This document shows positions 26,000-36,519 of a DNA stretch of 64,000 nt, in pieces. A model generated the notes under the pieces. It ran no database searches. It was not told the origin of the DNA and saw nothing but the letters and a program-made list of their open reading frames with translations. The DNA lies in assembly GCF_000143415.4 (NCBI RefSeq), contig NW_003314409.1, positions 221,107 through 285,106 of the forward strand, written 5' to 3'. Source of the stretch: Selaginella moellendorffii. Lineage: Eukaryota > Streptophyta > Lycopodiopsida > Selaginellales > Selaginellaceae. The translations under genes and the position numbers were made by a program. Each line of letters begins with the position of its first letter. Positions within the stretch are counted from its first letter, which is position 1.

Positions 26000-26646
26000 C
26001 AGCGAGAGCCAAAAGCCCATGACTCTACATCGCGCTCCTCCTTTATGTTCTCAAACAAAGCCTCGGCTTCATTCAAATGCCCTTTCCTGGCAAATGCTGT
26101 GACGAGGACAGTCTGCGCAACGATCGTCTTCACGGGCATCCGATCAAACAAATCCTTGACAGAAGCTATCTTTCCACTGCGGATGCAAAGCGTGATCATC
26201 ACATTCCAAGAGATCTCGTTCTTCTCTGGAGCCAATTCGAAAACCTCTCGCGCTTTATCAAGATGCCCGTTGTCGGCATATGCCGTGACGATCGAGTTCC
26301 ACGTCGAGGCATCTCGCCGGAGCATCCCATCGAACGTTCTGCGCGCTCGATTTAGATCTTTCGCCTGTGCGTAGGCCCGGATCGTGATGTTGGAGGAGAA
26401 GAGCTTAGGATTCTCTATGGATTCGAAGATTGCACGGGCGTCATCGACGCTGCCGCATTTGCCATACATCTGGACGAGCAGATTCGCGAGGTATTTGTTG
26501 CGGCGGTGCTCGCTCTGCGCAATGCGGGCGTGGATTTGCGTCCCCTGTGACAGATCCCGGCAGTTCTTGAGCAGTGCTCCCCAGGAGAGCAAGCAATCCT
26601 CTGAGGTGTCTGTGGAAATCACGAAATTGGGGAAGAGCAATGCCAT
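26000..26646 (-). pseudogene. PPR protein N-terminal part, read in frame into SEC16 exons
   Basis: Starts at 26646 (MALLFPNF), has the usual LLKNCRDLSQGTQIHARI entry, then PPR repeats: LLVQMYGKCGSVDDARAIFE, AYAQAKDLNRARRTFDGM, IVTAYADNGHLDKAREVFE, VMITLCIRSGKIASVKDLFD and LVTAFARKGHLNEAEALFEN. The last repeat breaks at ERDVESW (about 26020) and the same frame continues into the SEC16-like CLQTTPTEQQMQ. No E or DYW motifs. The frame stays open to 25717 because the first SEC16 intron is 54 nt without stop. With splicing, a chimera of about 390 residues is possible; without, 309. Whether it is expressed is unknown. 271 bp separate it from the divergent fucosidase gene. Confidence 0.7.
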
Positions 26647-26917
26647 AAACTTTGCTGGATCTCACACGCATTCGCGATTCGCGAGGTATTCTTTGCGAGA
26701 ATCCGGGCGCGACCTCCACAGCTCTTGAGAATCCTGGACGGAGAAAGAACATTCCAATCTGGAGATCACAGCTAAGAAGAAGAAGATAATCCATCTTGCC
26801 TTGCAAGAACAAGGACACCCTGGAAGAAGCAAAGATTTTACTCTCTGGTGAGAATTCCTCTACTCCACTACTCCACTGGGCTTATAAGATTGGCTCTCTC
26901 CTCCATTCTCTATAGCA
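26647..26917. promoter_or_regulatory. Shared intergenic region of divergent PPR-SEC16 and fucosidase units
   Basis: 271 bp between two divergent start codons. A TTATAAG motif at about 26882-26888 lies 30 bp before the fucosidase ATG, so either the 5' UTR is very short or transcription starts elsewhere. No clear TATA motif was seen for the PPR side. Confidence 0.35.
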
Positions 26918-28627
26918 ATGAATTTCCATCTCTCTTTCTTGCTCCTCGAGATACTAGTGTTCTTGAGAGCTGTCGCCCTAAATTCGCCCCCACCGCTCAC
27001 TCTCCGCCCAATTCCCTCATGGCGCAAGCTCCAGTTCCACTCGCGCCGCCTCTCGATGTTCTTCCACTTCGGCGTCAACACATTCACGGACTCGGAGCGT
27101 GGATCCGGCCACGAATCGCCCTCCATCTTCAACCCGGAGCGATTGAATGCGTCGCAGTGGATGGAAGCGGCCCAATCCGCGGGCGCGCAGCTCGTGATCC
27201 TCACGGTCAAGCACCACGACGGGTTCTGCCTGTGGCCCTCGGCCTACACCAATTTCTCCGTGGCTAGCAGCTCTTGGCGAGGAGGGAAGGGGGATGTGGT
27301 GGCCGAGTTCGTGGCCGCCGCCAGGGAGCGTGGATTGGACGTGGGCTTTTATCTCTCGCCATGGGATTTGCACGAGAGCTGCTATGGCGACACTCTTCTC
27401 TACAACGAGTTCTACTTGGCTCAGCTCCGAGAGCTTCTTACTGGGTGAGTGAGACATTCTTTGCTTCTTCTTCACGCATTTTTCTTGGTGGCATGATCAC
27501 TGTGTGATATGTTTGCATTTGCTCCAGCCCATCAAACGGTTTTAGCATTAGGAACTCGCGAGCTTGTGGGCTTTTGTAGTTTTCATCTCTAGCAGCAGAT
27601 GCCTTGACGCGGCATTTTGTTTTGGCCTGCAGATATGGGCCGATCTCCGAGGTGTGGCTGGATGGTGCGAAATCACCCACTGCAGTGAACATGAGCTACG
27701 ATTTTGAGCTCTGGTTTGACACGATTCATCAGCTGCAACCCGGTGCCAACATCTTTTCCGACGCTGGCCCTGACATCCGATGGGTTGGGAACGAGTATGG
27801 CGAGGCCGGACAACCATGCTGGGCGATGGCGAACAGATCTTCCATTACGATAGGCAGGAGCGATGGCCAGTACGTAAATTCCATCCTTGCATGAAACTTT
27901 TGTTCTCGTGAAACTCGATCCAATTCGCAACATCAACAGGTACTTGATGTCTGGAGAGAGTGCTGGAACCGACTGGCTCCCTCCGGAGTGCGATATGTCC
28001 ATCAGGCCCGGTTGGTTTTGGCACAGGAACGAGGCTCCAAAATCCCTGGAGCAGCTGCTCGACGTTTTCTACAAATCATCCGCCAGGAACTGCTTGCTCC
28101 TGCTCAACGTCCCTCCAAACTCGTCGGGACTGATCGACGAATCCGACTTCCAGACGCTGGAGCGGTTTAGCTCCGCCATAGATTCCATCTTCAGCGTCAA
28201 CTTAGCAGCGAATCCCTTGTCCGTGACAGCAAGCAGCGTTCGCAGCTCTTCGTTCGGGCCGAAGCAAATCCTTGACGAGCGTATGGAAACTTTCTGGGCT
28301 CCAATGCAAGGGGAGTCGACTGGCTGGATCGAGCTTGATCTTGGCAAGGTCTCAAAGTTCAACGCACTGGAGATCCGAGAGCCAGTAAACATGGGACAAA
28401 GGGTAAAGGAATATCATGTCGAGGCATGGGACAGCGAGCTGGGCTGGTACCTGGTGAGCAACGGTAGCACCATTGGTTACAGGAAAGTGGATCGACTGGA
28501 AGAGGATCAAGAATGTGCTGCTCGGCTCGTTCGACTGCTGATTGACGCGTCGCGGGGAGATCCATTGATCTGCTTCTTTGGTTTGTACTTCGATATGTAC
28601 AACCTCAGGCACTTGTCTTCTATTTAG
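26918..28627 (+). CDS. Secreted alpha-L-fucosidase, GH29 family
   Basis: Three exons: 26918-27444, 27633-27869 and 27940-28627, giving 483 aa. Introns of 188 nt (GTGAGT...GCAG) and 70 nt (GTACGT...ACAG). The start MNFHLSFLLLEILVFLRAVA is a signal peptide. GH29 marks: HFGVNTFTDSERGSG (about residue 50), KHHDGFCLWPS (98-108), EVWLDGAK with the likely nucleophile Asp186, FSDAGPDIRWVGNE, and SIRPGWFWHRNE followed by NCLLLLNVPPNSSGL. A C-terminal discoidin-like part (about 345-480: SSFGPKQILDE, IELDLGKVSKFNALEIREP) is usual in plant members such as Arabidopsis FUC1. The enzyme removes terminal alpha-L-fucose from glycans, in the apoplast or vacuole. All motifs are intact. A broken duplicate of the last exon sits at 45.4 kb. 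Confidence 0.92.
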
Positions 28628-29279
28628 AAGAGAAACTACAAGAGGATATGTATATTTCTTTTCAGGTATGAGAAACATAGCTTTGGGTTGGAAATCCCTG
28701 GCCTGATCAATAACAGTCTCTTTGCATCACTCCTAACAGATTGGAGCCTAGAGAACAACCAAAGAAAATCAAGAGCTAGCCCTCTACCCTTTGAGCTCGT
28801 GGAAAGTACCCTTGCATGGAGGTGGCAGCTGGTTAAACTTGAGAAGTTAGCTTGTCTGGAGGACCTCCTGTTGCTCCTGCTTCCTTGCCACAAAATCACA
28901 CCTGCAAACACATGTCCAAACATTGAACTAGTACTTCTCAGATTTAAAAGCTTTGAAAATACATTAGAACATCTTTTTGCCATGTAGTCAACGTGATGAC
29001 CATTATTAAAATGATTTTAATTTATAAACACAAAATTATTCTAAATAAATATCAACAATTAAATTATAGAATATTCAAGAATACCCAGGTATATCCTATG
29101 TTAGTTTGCTTAAGCAAACAAAAAATATAGTGCCTAAATTGAAGAAATACTCAAAGGTGTAAATGACTATAACTTAACTGAAGCCATAAAAGATAGGTAT
29201 TGCAAATACTAAACAGGTCATACACCTTGTGGGTGTTCTTTTGCAAATAGCCTGCAGAAAAAAAGCTATTAAAATAAAT
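28628..29279. other. 3' flank of the fucosidase, part of a segmental duplication
   Basis: 28628-29056 is repeated at 46065-46436 with small indels, ending at CTAAATAAATATCAACAATT in both. The remainder to 29279 is AT-rich without recognised features. Confidence 0.7.
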
Positions 29280-30125
29280 ATATAACACTTTTTCTCCATC
29301 TAGCATGCCATAGAGGACAAAGTAGCAATCTATTTAAATTATAACTCAATGTAGATTAAAATCACTAAAGGATGATCCTAACGATTCAAAACAACTATTA
29401 TACTTGCCTCAAAAAGCTAGCAATATTCTAATCTGAATACCAATCCTGGATTTGCAATGATGCTAGACTGGAAGATTAAAGGGAACTGAAGTATATCTTT
29501 AGTTGAGTCTAGTATTCCTAAGAGTTTAAGAATGATTAAGATTGTACTCCAATATGTTAGTTTTGAAAATTTTCATATACTTATATTCCATGATATTGGA
29601 AGAGAAGGGAATAGATTGGTCACGAAACATTGAACAAGTGCTAGTTGCCATTGAAGAAGCAATATTGCTCTATACAACAACATTATATATAAAACTCCAC
29701 CCTGCAGAATAGAAAGAAAGTTTTCAAAGGGAATGGATAAGTAGGAAATGGCACTTGTGATATTTCTTATTTCCAATGGGGAGAATTGTTTGGGATGTTC
29801 AGCATCCCTGATTGCTATGCTAGATAATATGTTTGATAACATATGTCAAACTTCTCATCATCAAATTACTTAACTATCCTTCATTATGCATATATTAATT
29901 CCTAAAGCTCTCCAAGGATTTGGTTCTTGACAGATTATGGCATTGACTTTGCGGAAGATTTGATAAATTTCCTTGTAAAATCGCCTTGCATACATGCTTT
30001 GCAAAGAACAATCCAGTCAACATAGATTAAGCCCATCATAAAAGTGGGCCAATTGTCTTTAAACTTAATTCTCTGTATCAACATCCAATGAAGCCTTTGT
30101 AAATGCTAGCCATCAACGAATGGGC
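29280..30125 (-). pseudogene. Second decayed copy of the lectin-relic region
   Basis: Homologous to 13490-14570 in the same orientation. The CTTTTCTCCATCTAGCAT block is at 29287 (cf. 13497), CCTAAGAGTTTA at 29517 (cf. 13826), and the block with GAATTGTTTGGGATGTTCAGCATCC at 29780 (cf. 14145). The QxDxNxVxY signature is lost. The similarity ends near 30120. Confidence 0.55.
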
Positions 30126-30683
30126 TGAGGCCCAGCTCCAGCAACATGCTGTGCAATGCTTCGCAAGTGGAGAGGATACCATATGGAACACAGAGAGGAG
30201 AACATATGAAGCATGTCGGGAGGCAACCAGGGAGATAGGATACGCAATGGGAACGAGCTATCACCTTACTGCAATGAGCCCATCTCCACCTGCGCCTCAA
30301 ACGCAAGCTTTCCACACCACTACTTCCCACTTTCAACAAGAGCTCATGAGAGACTTCCACAGCTCACTCTCACCGGCATGGTCTTGAGAATCTGGATTAC
30401 CACGCCTAGCATGGCACTGATGTGGAGCAGAAGGAGCGCAGTGCTGCTGCTGAAATTCACAACAGCAGCATTGGATTTTACATTGCTGACTATAGCAAAC
30501 CCACTGCACTTAACATTCCAGATGCATGGGACACCACGGACTCATACGCGAGAGGCGGAGGACTATGCTCCTCATGAAGACTCTCCTATGCTCAATCCTC
30601 TGTGCGTCCCGCTCTCCATCCATGGGGGATGGGGTGGCTCACGGAATGGCTGGATATCAACGATCGATGTTTGGGTCAACACA
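30126..30683 (+). other. Unrecognised decayed coding-like segment
   Basis: GC content rises and plausible protein stretches appear in different + frames. One has TIWNTERRTYEACREATREI at about 30175-30235. One near 30240-30350 has SPYCNEPISTCAS. One at 30460-30560 has IADYSKPTALNIPDAWDT followed by SYARGGGL, then LHPWGMGWLTEW at about 30615-30650. Frameshifts lie between them. The family was not recognised. It looks like a pseudogene fragment of a real plant protein. Confidence 0.35.
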
Positions 30684-32066
30684 TCAAGTCTGAACTGCTC
30701 TGAAGATGTTCTCCAGCATCACATAAGGCAATGCATCACTCACAAGGCTGGACTGGCACGTAAATTCCGCAGCATGCATCCCTCGATTCATCTCCCCGTG
30801 GTTTTTACACGCGGTAAGAAACGTTGCCCATGCAACTCCATCAGCTGGCAAAGGCATATTCTCCAGGACATCCTCGGCCTCTTCCAATTGCCCTAGCCGT
30901 CCTAGAGCATCAACAATGCAGGTGTAGTGGTCTTGCGAAGGGCCCAATCCATTGTCAAAGCTCATTGCCGTGAAGTAGCTTACTGCTTCCTTGACGAGCC
31001 CCAGATGGCTACACGCCGTCAAAACGAGGGCAAACGCTGCCTTGTCGGGATCAAAGCCGTGAAGAAACATCGCCCAAAAGAGCTGGATCGCAGAATACGC
31101 ATGGCCGGTCTGGGCATATGCTGCTAGCATCGTGTTCCAGGAGACCAAATTCCAAGTTGGTATTCTATCAAACGTCTTCTTTGCCTCACAATTATTTGCA
31201 TCTAAAGCGTATACCACGAGAATTGTGTTCCATGAATAGGAATCCCAGCAGCAACACAAAGAAAACGCTCGTATAGCGTCTTTGAAACGACCTCTCTGGG
31301 CATAAACAGCGATTATCGCGTTCCATGAAACAAGATCTCTGTGTGGCATTTCTTCAAACAATTGTTTTCCTTGATCAGCGTCACCTTTTTGCGCGTATGA
31401 CTTGATCATAATCGTCCACGAAAGCATGCTGTGCAGAGGCATCCTATTAAACAAACTCTAGGCTTGAATCAAATCCCCATTTTGGGCATAGCAGCAGTGC
31501 ATCGCCCCCCAGAGGATTGCGTTTCGGTGGACAATCTCCTGGAAGACATCCTTCGCCTCCTCCACGAATCCATTCTCTGCAAACATGACGAGCATCACCG
31601 CGTGAGTGATGCTGTTCTTCTCGGGCATGGAATCAAACGCGGCTGTCGCATCGCCCACTCGCCCGCGCTGCGCGAAACCCTGCACGAGGATCGTCCACGC
31701 TACCACATTCGTCTCGGGCATCCAATCCAGCACCTCTCTCGCTCGCCCAATCTCTCCGCCGCGAGCAAATCCCCGCAGCAGCGTCGCCCACGTCTTGCAG
31801 TTCCTCTCGGGCATCGCATCAAACACCGCCTTGCTCGATCCAATCCGCCCGCAATCGCCCAGCGCCTTGACCATCGCAGTGGAGGAAACTACATCCCGCA
31901 CCGCCATTCGATTGAACGCTGCCTTGGCCTCGCCCGGATGCCCTCTCTCGGCATACGCACTCGCGAGTGCCGTCCACGACGCAATGTTCTTGGCTGGCAA
32001 TGCATCAAAGATCCTTCTTGATTCCTCCAAATGCCCACACTGCGTGTAGACAACCAGTGTTTCCAT
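30684..32066 (-). pseudogene. PPR protein with a single in-frame nonsense codon
   Basis: One continuous minus frame of about 460 codons interrupted only by TAG at 31460-31458, between AQNGDLIQA and SLFNRMPLHS. Repeats: TQCGHLEESRRIFDALP, AYAERGHPGEAKAAFNRM, GFARGGEIGRAREVLDWMP, GFAQRGRVGDATAAFDSMP, SYAQKGDADQGKQLFEEMP and AYAQTGHAYSAIQLFWAM. It ends in the E-type region SQDHYTCIVDALGRLGQLEE...LPADGVAWATFLTACK. The N terminus is short: the first repeat begins almost at the Met at 32066, so upstream repeats and the targeting peptide are missing. The stop is what a CAG to TAG change would give. Either a young pseudogene or a sequence variant. Confidence 0.75.
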
Positions 32067-32423
32067 ACATAATATCTATGCTGATGACTTATGATTAGTA
32101 AACAGAAGTACAAGAGACTTGCTATAATGAAACTTTAAACAGTTAAACACTGAATAGAGGAAATTGCTAAGCCAAAGTCCACCAAGATCATCACATTTAT
32201 ACTATTTATGACTCCAGCAAAAACAAACATCCTCCATTAATTCTTTATTGCATGTTATGAAAGAGAGTGGAGGAGAGAGAATAGGAGGACTTTTGTTATT
32301 TGTTGGTGATAGAACTCTTATTATCCATAAATGTCAAAAGAGCATAAGAATATTTTTTAGCATATTATTGACATTTGGCAAAAGTTCCAATGTTATGTCC
32401 CCATCCATATCATGAACAATAAT

Positions 32424-32658
32424 TGCGTTATGACACAGCACAAAAAGTCAATGATCTAATCTTCCTAAACTAGATTATGCCTCCTTTTGAAATTCCTCAC
32501 CACCCAACCACCCCTGAGCTACCTCAAAAGCTCTTCTACACCACCGCTCCACAGTGAACCTTAAGGTAGATTAAATTCTTTACCCTAACATGCCTTAATA
32601 TACCCTTGAGCCTGCCTTTGACTAACATTAACCACATGGTCAAAGCTGGCACCTAACA
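32424..32658 (-). mobile_element. Gypsy-2 3' LTR
   Basis: About 235 bp, matching 34998-35230. Minus-strand start TGTTAGGTGCCAGC, end near CATAACGCA. The minus strand just before it holds a purine tract TTGGGGGGAAGAAT (32672-32659), the expected PPT. Confidence 0.8.
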
Positions 32659-32739
32659 ATTCTTCCCCCCAACAAAGTCCTTCTACCAAAAACAAGTTGT
32701 ACTAGTGATCACCCTTTCTAGGGAACCTTGCTCAAGCTC

Positions 32740-34604
32740 TTAATCAGTCATATACAGTAAGGAGGCATTGGGTCTGTCACTAAACTCCCCAAACTCCATG
32801 AGTTTGACTATCCAACAAGGTTGCCTAGTGTTCAACTCCTTTTGTGTGAAAAGATACACAAGTGGTTTGCGATCCGTCAACACTATGAATACTGCACCAT
32901 AAAGATAGTGCCACCACATCCATAAAGCATAAACAATAGATAGTAACTCTTTTTTATATGTGGAATAGCATTGCTCTGTAGGATTCAAAGTTTGACTCTC
33001 ATATGCAATACGTTGTCCCTCTTGCATGAAAACTCCTCTTAGTGCATAACTACTCGCATCATATGTCACCTTGTAAGGTTTTGATGGATCAGCAATGAGA
33101 AGCACTGGAGCCTTGCTCAACAATTGTTTCAACGCCACAAAACTCTCTTCTTGTGGCTTCTTCCACTCGAATGGCACATTCTTACAACCGTGTTAAAGGA
33201 ATAGCCACCTCCACAAACTTATGCTGGAAACGTCAGTAGTAACTAGCAATTCCAAAGAAACTACATAACTTAGCCATTGTAGTTGGTGTAAGCCAATTCT
33301 CCACCACAGCCACCTTCCTTGGATTCATCTTGACACCCTTAAATGTCACAATATGGCCTAGATATTCCACTTCTGACTTTGCAAACTCACATTTGCTCTT
33401 CTTCACATAAAGTTTGCTATCACGAAGTAACGAAAGAACCTTGCGCAAATGCACCTTATGCTCCTCCATATTCTTGTTGAAAACAAGATTATCGTCCAAG
33501 AAAATCTCCACAAACTCATGAAGATAACGCCCAAATATCTTCATCATCAACCGAGTAAATATGGCTGGTGCATTTGTTAAACTAAACAGCATAACTATAA
33601 ACTCAAAATGCTTGAAACTTGTGTTAAATGCCGTCTTGGAGATAGATGTATCATCCATTGCAATTTCATGATATCCACTCCTCATATCAATCTTGGTAAA
33701 CACTTCTGCTTCACCAAGCTTGTCTAAGATATCATCCACATCGGCATCGGCATTTTATCTTTCACCGTCTTTTTGTTCAAGGCACAGTAGTCAATACACA
33801 TCCACATTGAACTGTCCTTCTTCTTCACAAGCAAAACTGGAGCACCAAATAAAGATTTACTTAGCTGAATAAATCCAAACTCAAGTAACTCCTTGACTTG
33901 TCATTGAATTCTTGCTCCTCCGCATAACTTAACTGAAATGGATGCCGGTAAATTGGCCGTATCCCCGGCTCCAACATAATCTCATGCTCCACACTTTGTA
34001 ATGGAGGCAACCCATGAAGAAGTTCAAGTGGAAAAACATCAGCAAACTTATCAAGTATATCCTGTATTGCTGCTTCTCCCCCACACATGCCTTGGTCTCC
34101 CAAGTTATGAACAAGCAACAAGTAACTCAAAAGTGCCTTTCCATTATGACAAGCCCCCTTCAAAGATATAGCAGAGAGCATAACAACTGGAGGTTGAACT
34201 CCCTCTCCAAACCACACATATTTAACGCCATTGTACTCCAACAAAACATTCTTAATACTACACTTTATCTTCGGATCCACCTTCATCAACCATAGCATCC
34301 CAAGAATGAGATCCACATGATAGATATCTGCGAGATAAAAAGTTTTCAGAAGTGTGGTTTTGCCAACCAACACTTCCAGCCCCTCTACACAAGCATTGAA
34401 ATGTTGAGTAGAAGTAGCTGCACATTCCACTGTATATAGAGGAACTCTGTGTGTGATCAGGCCATGCTCCACAACAAATATTGCTGAAATAAAGTTGTCA
34501 TCGCTCCCACTTTCCAGTAAAATCCGTATTGGACCGCCACAGAACATACCCTCCAGCATTAAAGTTGATTCACAAGTATCCTTAAGCTCCATCTTGTTCC
34601 ACAC
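32740..34604 (-). mobile_element. Gypsy-2 PR-RT-RNase H remnant
   Basis: 34604-33861: retropepsin-like domain with LLESGSDDNFISA in place of the usual D-S/T-G, followed by DLILGMLWLMKVDP. 33739-33233: RT with MRSGYHEIAMDD, NAPAIFTRLM and an altered active site, FLDDNLVF for YxDD. 33177-32740: RNase H with VTYDASSYALRGV and LTDRKPLVYLFTQKELNTR. Integrase and most of gag are absent. Only a leader/gag start near 34.8-34.99 kb and a knuckle remnant (LGHYKADCP) remain. Same family as Gypsy-3 at 52.2-56.7 kb. Confidence 0.8.
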
Positions 34605-34997
34605 ACAGTTGAGTTGACGAGCAACAATTGAAAGCCTCTTCCTTCAACCGAAATGGTCATCCCCATCATCCTCATACTACAAAGTGTGCAAATTTTTAGT
34701 ATCTAACTTACCGTCAATAAAAAATTGGCCATTCTTTTTGCTTTGTTGCTTGTTCTTCAGCTATGGACAATCAGCCTTGTAGTGTCCAAGCTTGCCCATA
34801 CATGGTATCCATCATGCCATACATCTCGTCTTGCATCTTTTGCTAATTTCGATTAAGGGCTCGTAGCTCATGAACCACATCCTAAATGTTCCAAATCTCC
34901 ACAGCTCCGTCGGCACCATCATTAGCACCACCATTGACAATAGGATTCTAGTGTTCAGTTTGATTGGCCATCTCAACCAACCTCCCTTTGATACTAA

Positions 34998-35230
34998 TGT
35001 TATGATCCGACGCAAAAGGATAAAGATCTAGTCACCCTAGACTATATTACGCCACCTCTTGAGGTTCCTCACCACCCAACCACCCTCAAGCTACCTCAAA
35101 AGCTCCACTACACTGCCGCTCTATTGTGAGTTATAGGGTAGATTAAGTCCCTTACCCTGACATGCTTTAATATACCCTTGAGCCTCCCTTTGACTGACGT
35201 TGACTATGTGGTCAAAGTTGGCACCTAACA
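34998..35230 (-). mobile_element. Gypsy-2 5' LTR with primer-binding site
   Basis: About 233 bp. Minus strand TGTTAGGTGCCAAC ... CATAACA with TGTTA/TAACA ends. It is followed (34997-34986) by TTAGTATCAAAG, a decayed initiator-Met-tRNA type primer site. Together with the 3' LTR this makes a 2.8-kb element with intact termini. No clear target-site duplication. Confidence 0.8.
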
Positions 35231-36465
35231 ATTTCCTAGTCAAGAGGAATTGGGCTATGGTTCCTAGAGATGATGTTCTTTTACAGTGGATTCTGTAAGA
35301 GTGTCTGTTGCACCAAATGTAGGACATCTGAGGACATGTGTTCTGGTAGAGACACATTTATTTTGGCCTGGAATGAAATCAAGTGTTGATAAATATGTAC
35401 ACAGTTGCTAGACCAGCCAGGCAGTCATAATGGATTGTTAGAAGCATGAAGGTCTCTACCATAGTTAACCTCAGCAGAAGTGAGATAGCATTTTCTATGA
35501 GTTTCATAGTAGGCACTTCAAAACAATAATGCTATTTGGGTTGTTGTGGATTGTGTGATGATGTTGGCTCACTTCTTCCTTGTGAAGACAAATGCTAAGG
35601 CTTTTGACTTTGCTCAACTGTATTTCTCTATGGGTTGCTTAAGGATGTTGTAAGTGATCGGGATCCCACATTCACTTTGGAGTTTTGGTAGACGGTGTTC
35701 TAGAAGCTTGAGACAAAGTTGAGCATGAGCATCCACAGTCAGATGGACAAACAAAACGAGTTAATTAGGTGCTGGAAAACATGCTGAGATCGTTTGTTGG
35801 TCATCTGAAGAGGCAAGGTATTTGGGAGAAGTACCTGCCTTTGTTAGAGTTTGCCCATAACTGTGCCTTCCATTTGGCTATAGAGATGGCTCCGTTTATG
35901 GCAATGTATGGCTTTCAACCTCAGTCCCCTGTTGGTATGAACTTGACTTCTCTTAAGGTGCACCAGGCAAAGGAGTTGGCTGATGAGCATCGTCAGCACA
36001 AGCAGTTTCAGGTTGGAGACAAGGTTTTCCTTCAGTTGTCTGAAGCTCAGTGAGCTCTTCAAGGTGGAGGTAGTTCTAAGTTGTCACCACAGTACTGTGG
36101 GCCTTGGATTATTCTCAAACGAGTTGGAGACCTTGCCTATCAACTAGACTTGCCTAGTGGTATGAAGATTCATCTTGTCTTCTATGTAGGAAAGTTGAAG
36201 GCGTGTTTGCATTCTGGTAATATCTTGGACCAGTCTGCAATCAAGATTCCAGAGATAGATGTTTGAAGGTTGGCCCTACTTGTGTGTTATAGCAACGGCT
36301 AGCGTGCACACGTCGTAAGACTTGGACAGAGTTACTTGTTCAGTGGAATGGTTATTCTCCATATGATGCTACATGGGAAGCTGAGGATGATGTGAGGAAG
36401 ATGTTTCCTAATTTTGAATATGACTTTCCAGAGTATGACATTCCAGAGCAAGAGGAGAAGTAGTC
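35231..36465 (+). pseudogene. Gypsy-5 integrase-chromodomain fragment
   Basis: Decayed integrase finger near 35300-35400, then HPQSDGQTKRVN at about 35725, the core end (LENMLRSFVGHL, EFAHN, ALNMAPFMAMYGFQP-like at 35880), QVGDKVFLQLSE, LSPQYCGPWIILKRVGDLAYQL (36080) and a chromodomain LVQWNGYSPYDATWEAEDDV at 36330-36400. Several stops. Cut on the left by Gypsy-2 and on the right by the LINE fragment. Confidence 0.75.
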
Positions 36466-36519
36466 ACTTGCTCCTATCCTTTCTTTCTTTTCTGACCCTG
36501 TTGATGGCTGGAGGTGTTG

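Noticed and set aside
32419-35235. Target-site duplication for Gypsy-2
   Set aside because: Flanks (AATAAT on the left, ATTTCC on the right) do not match convincingly.
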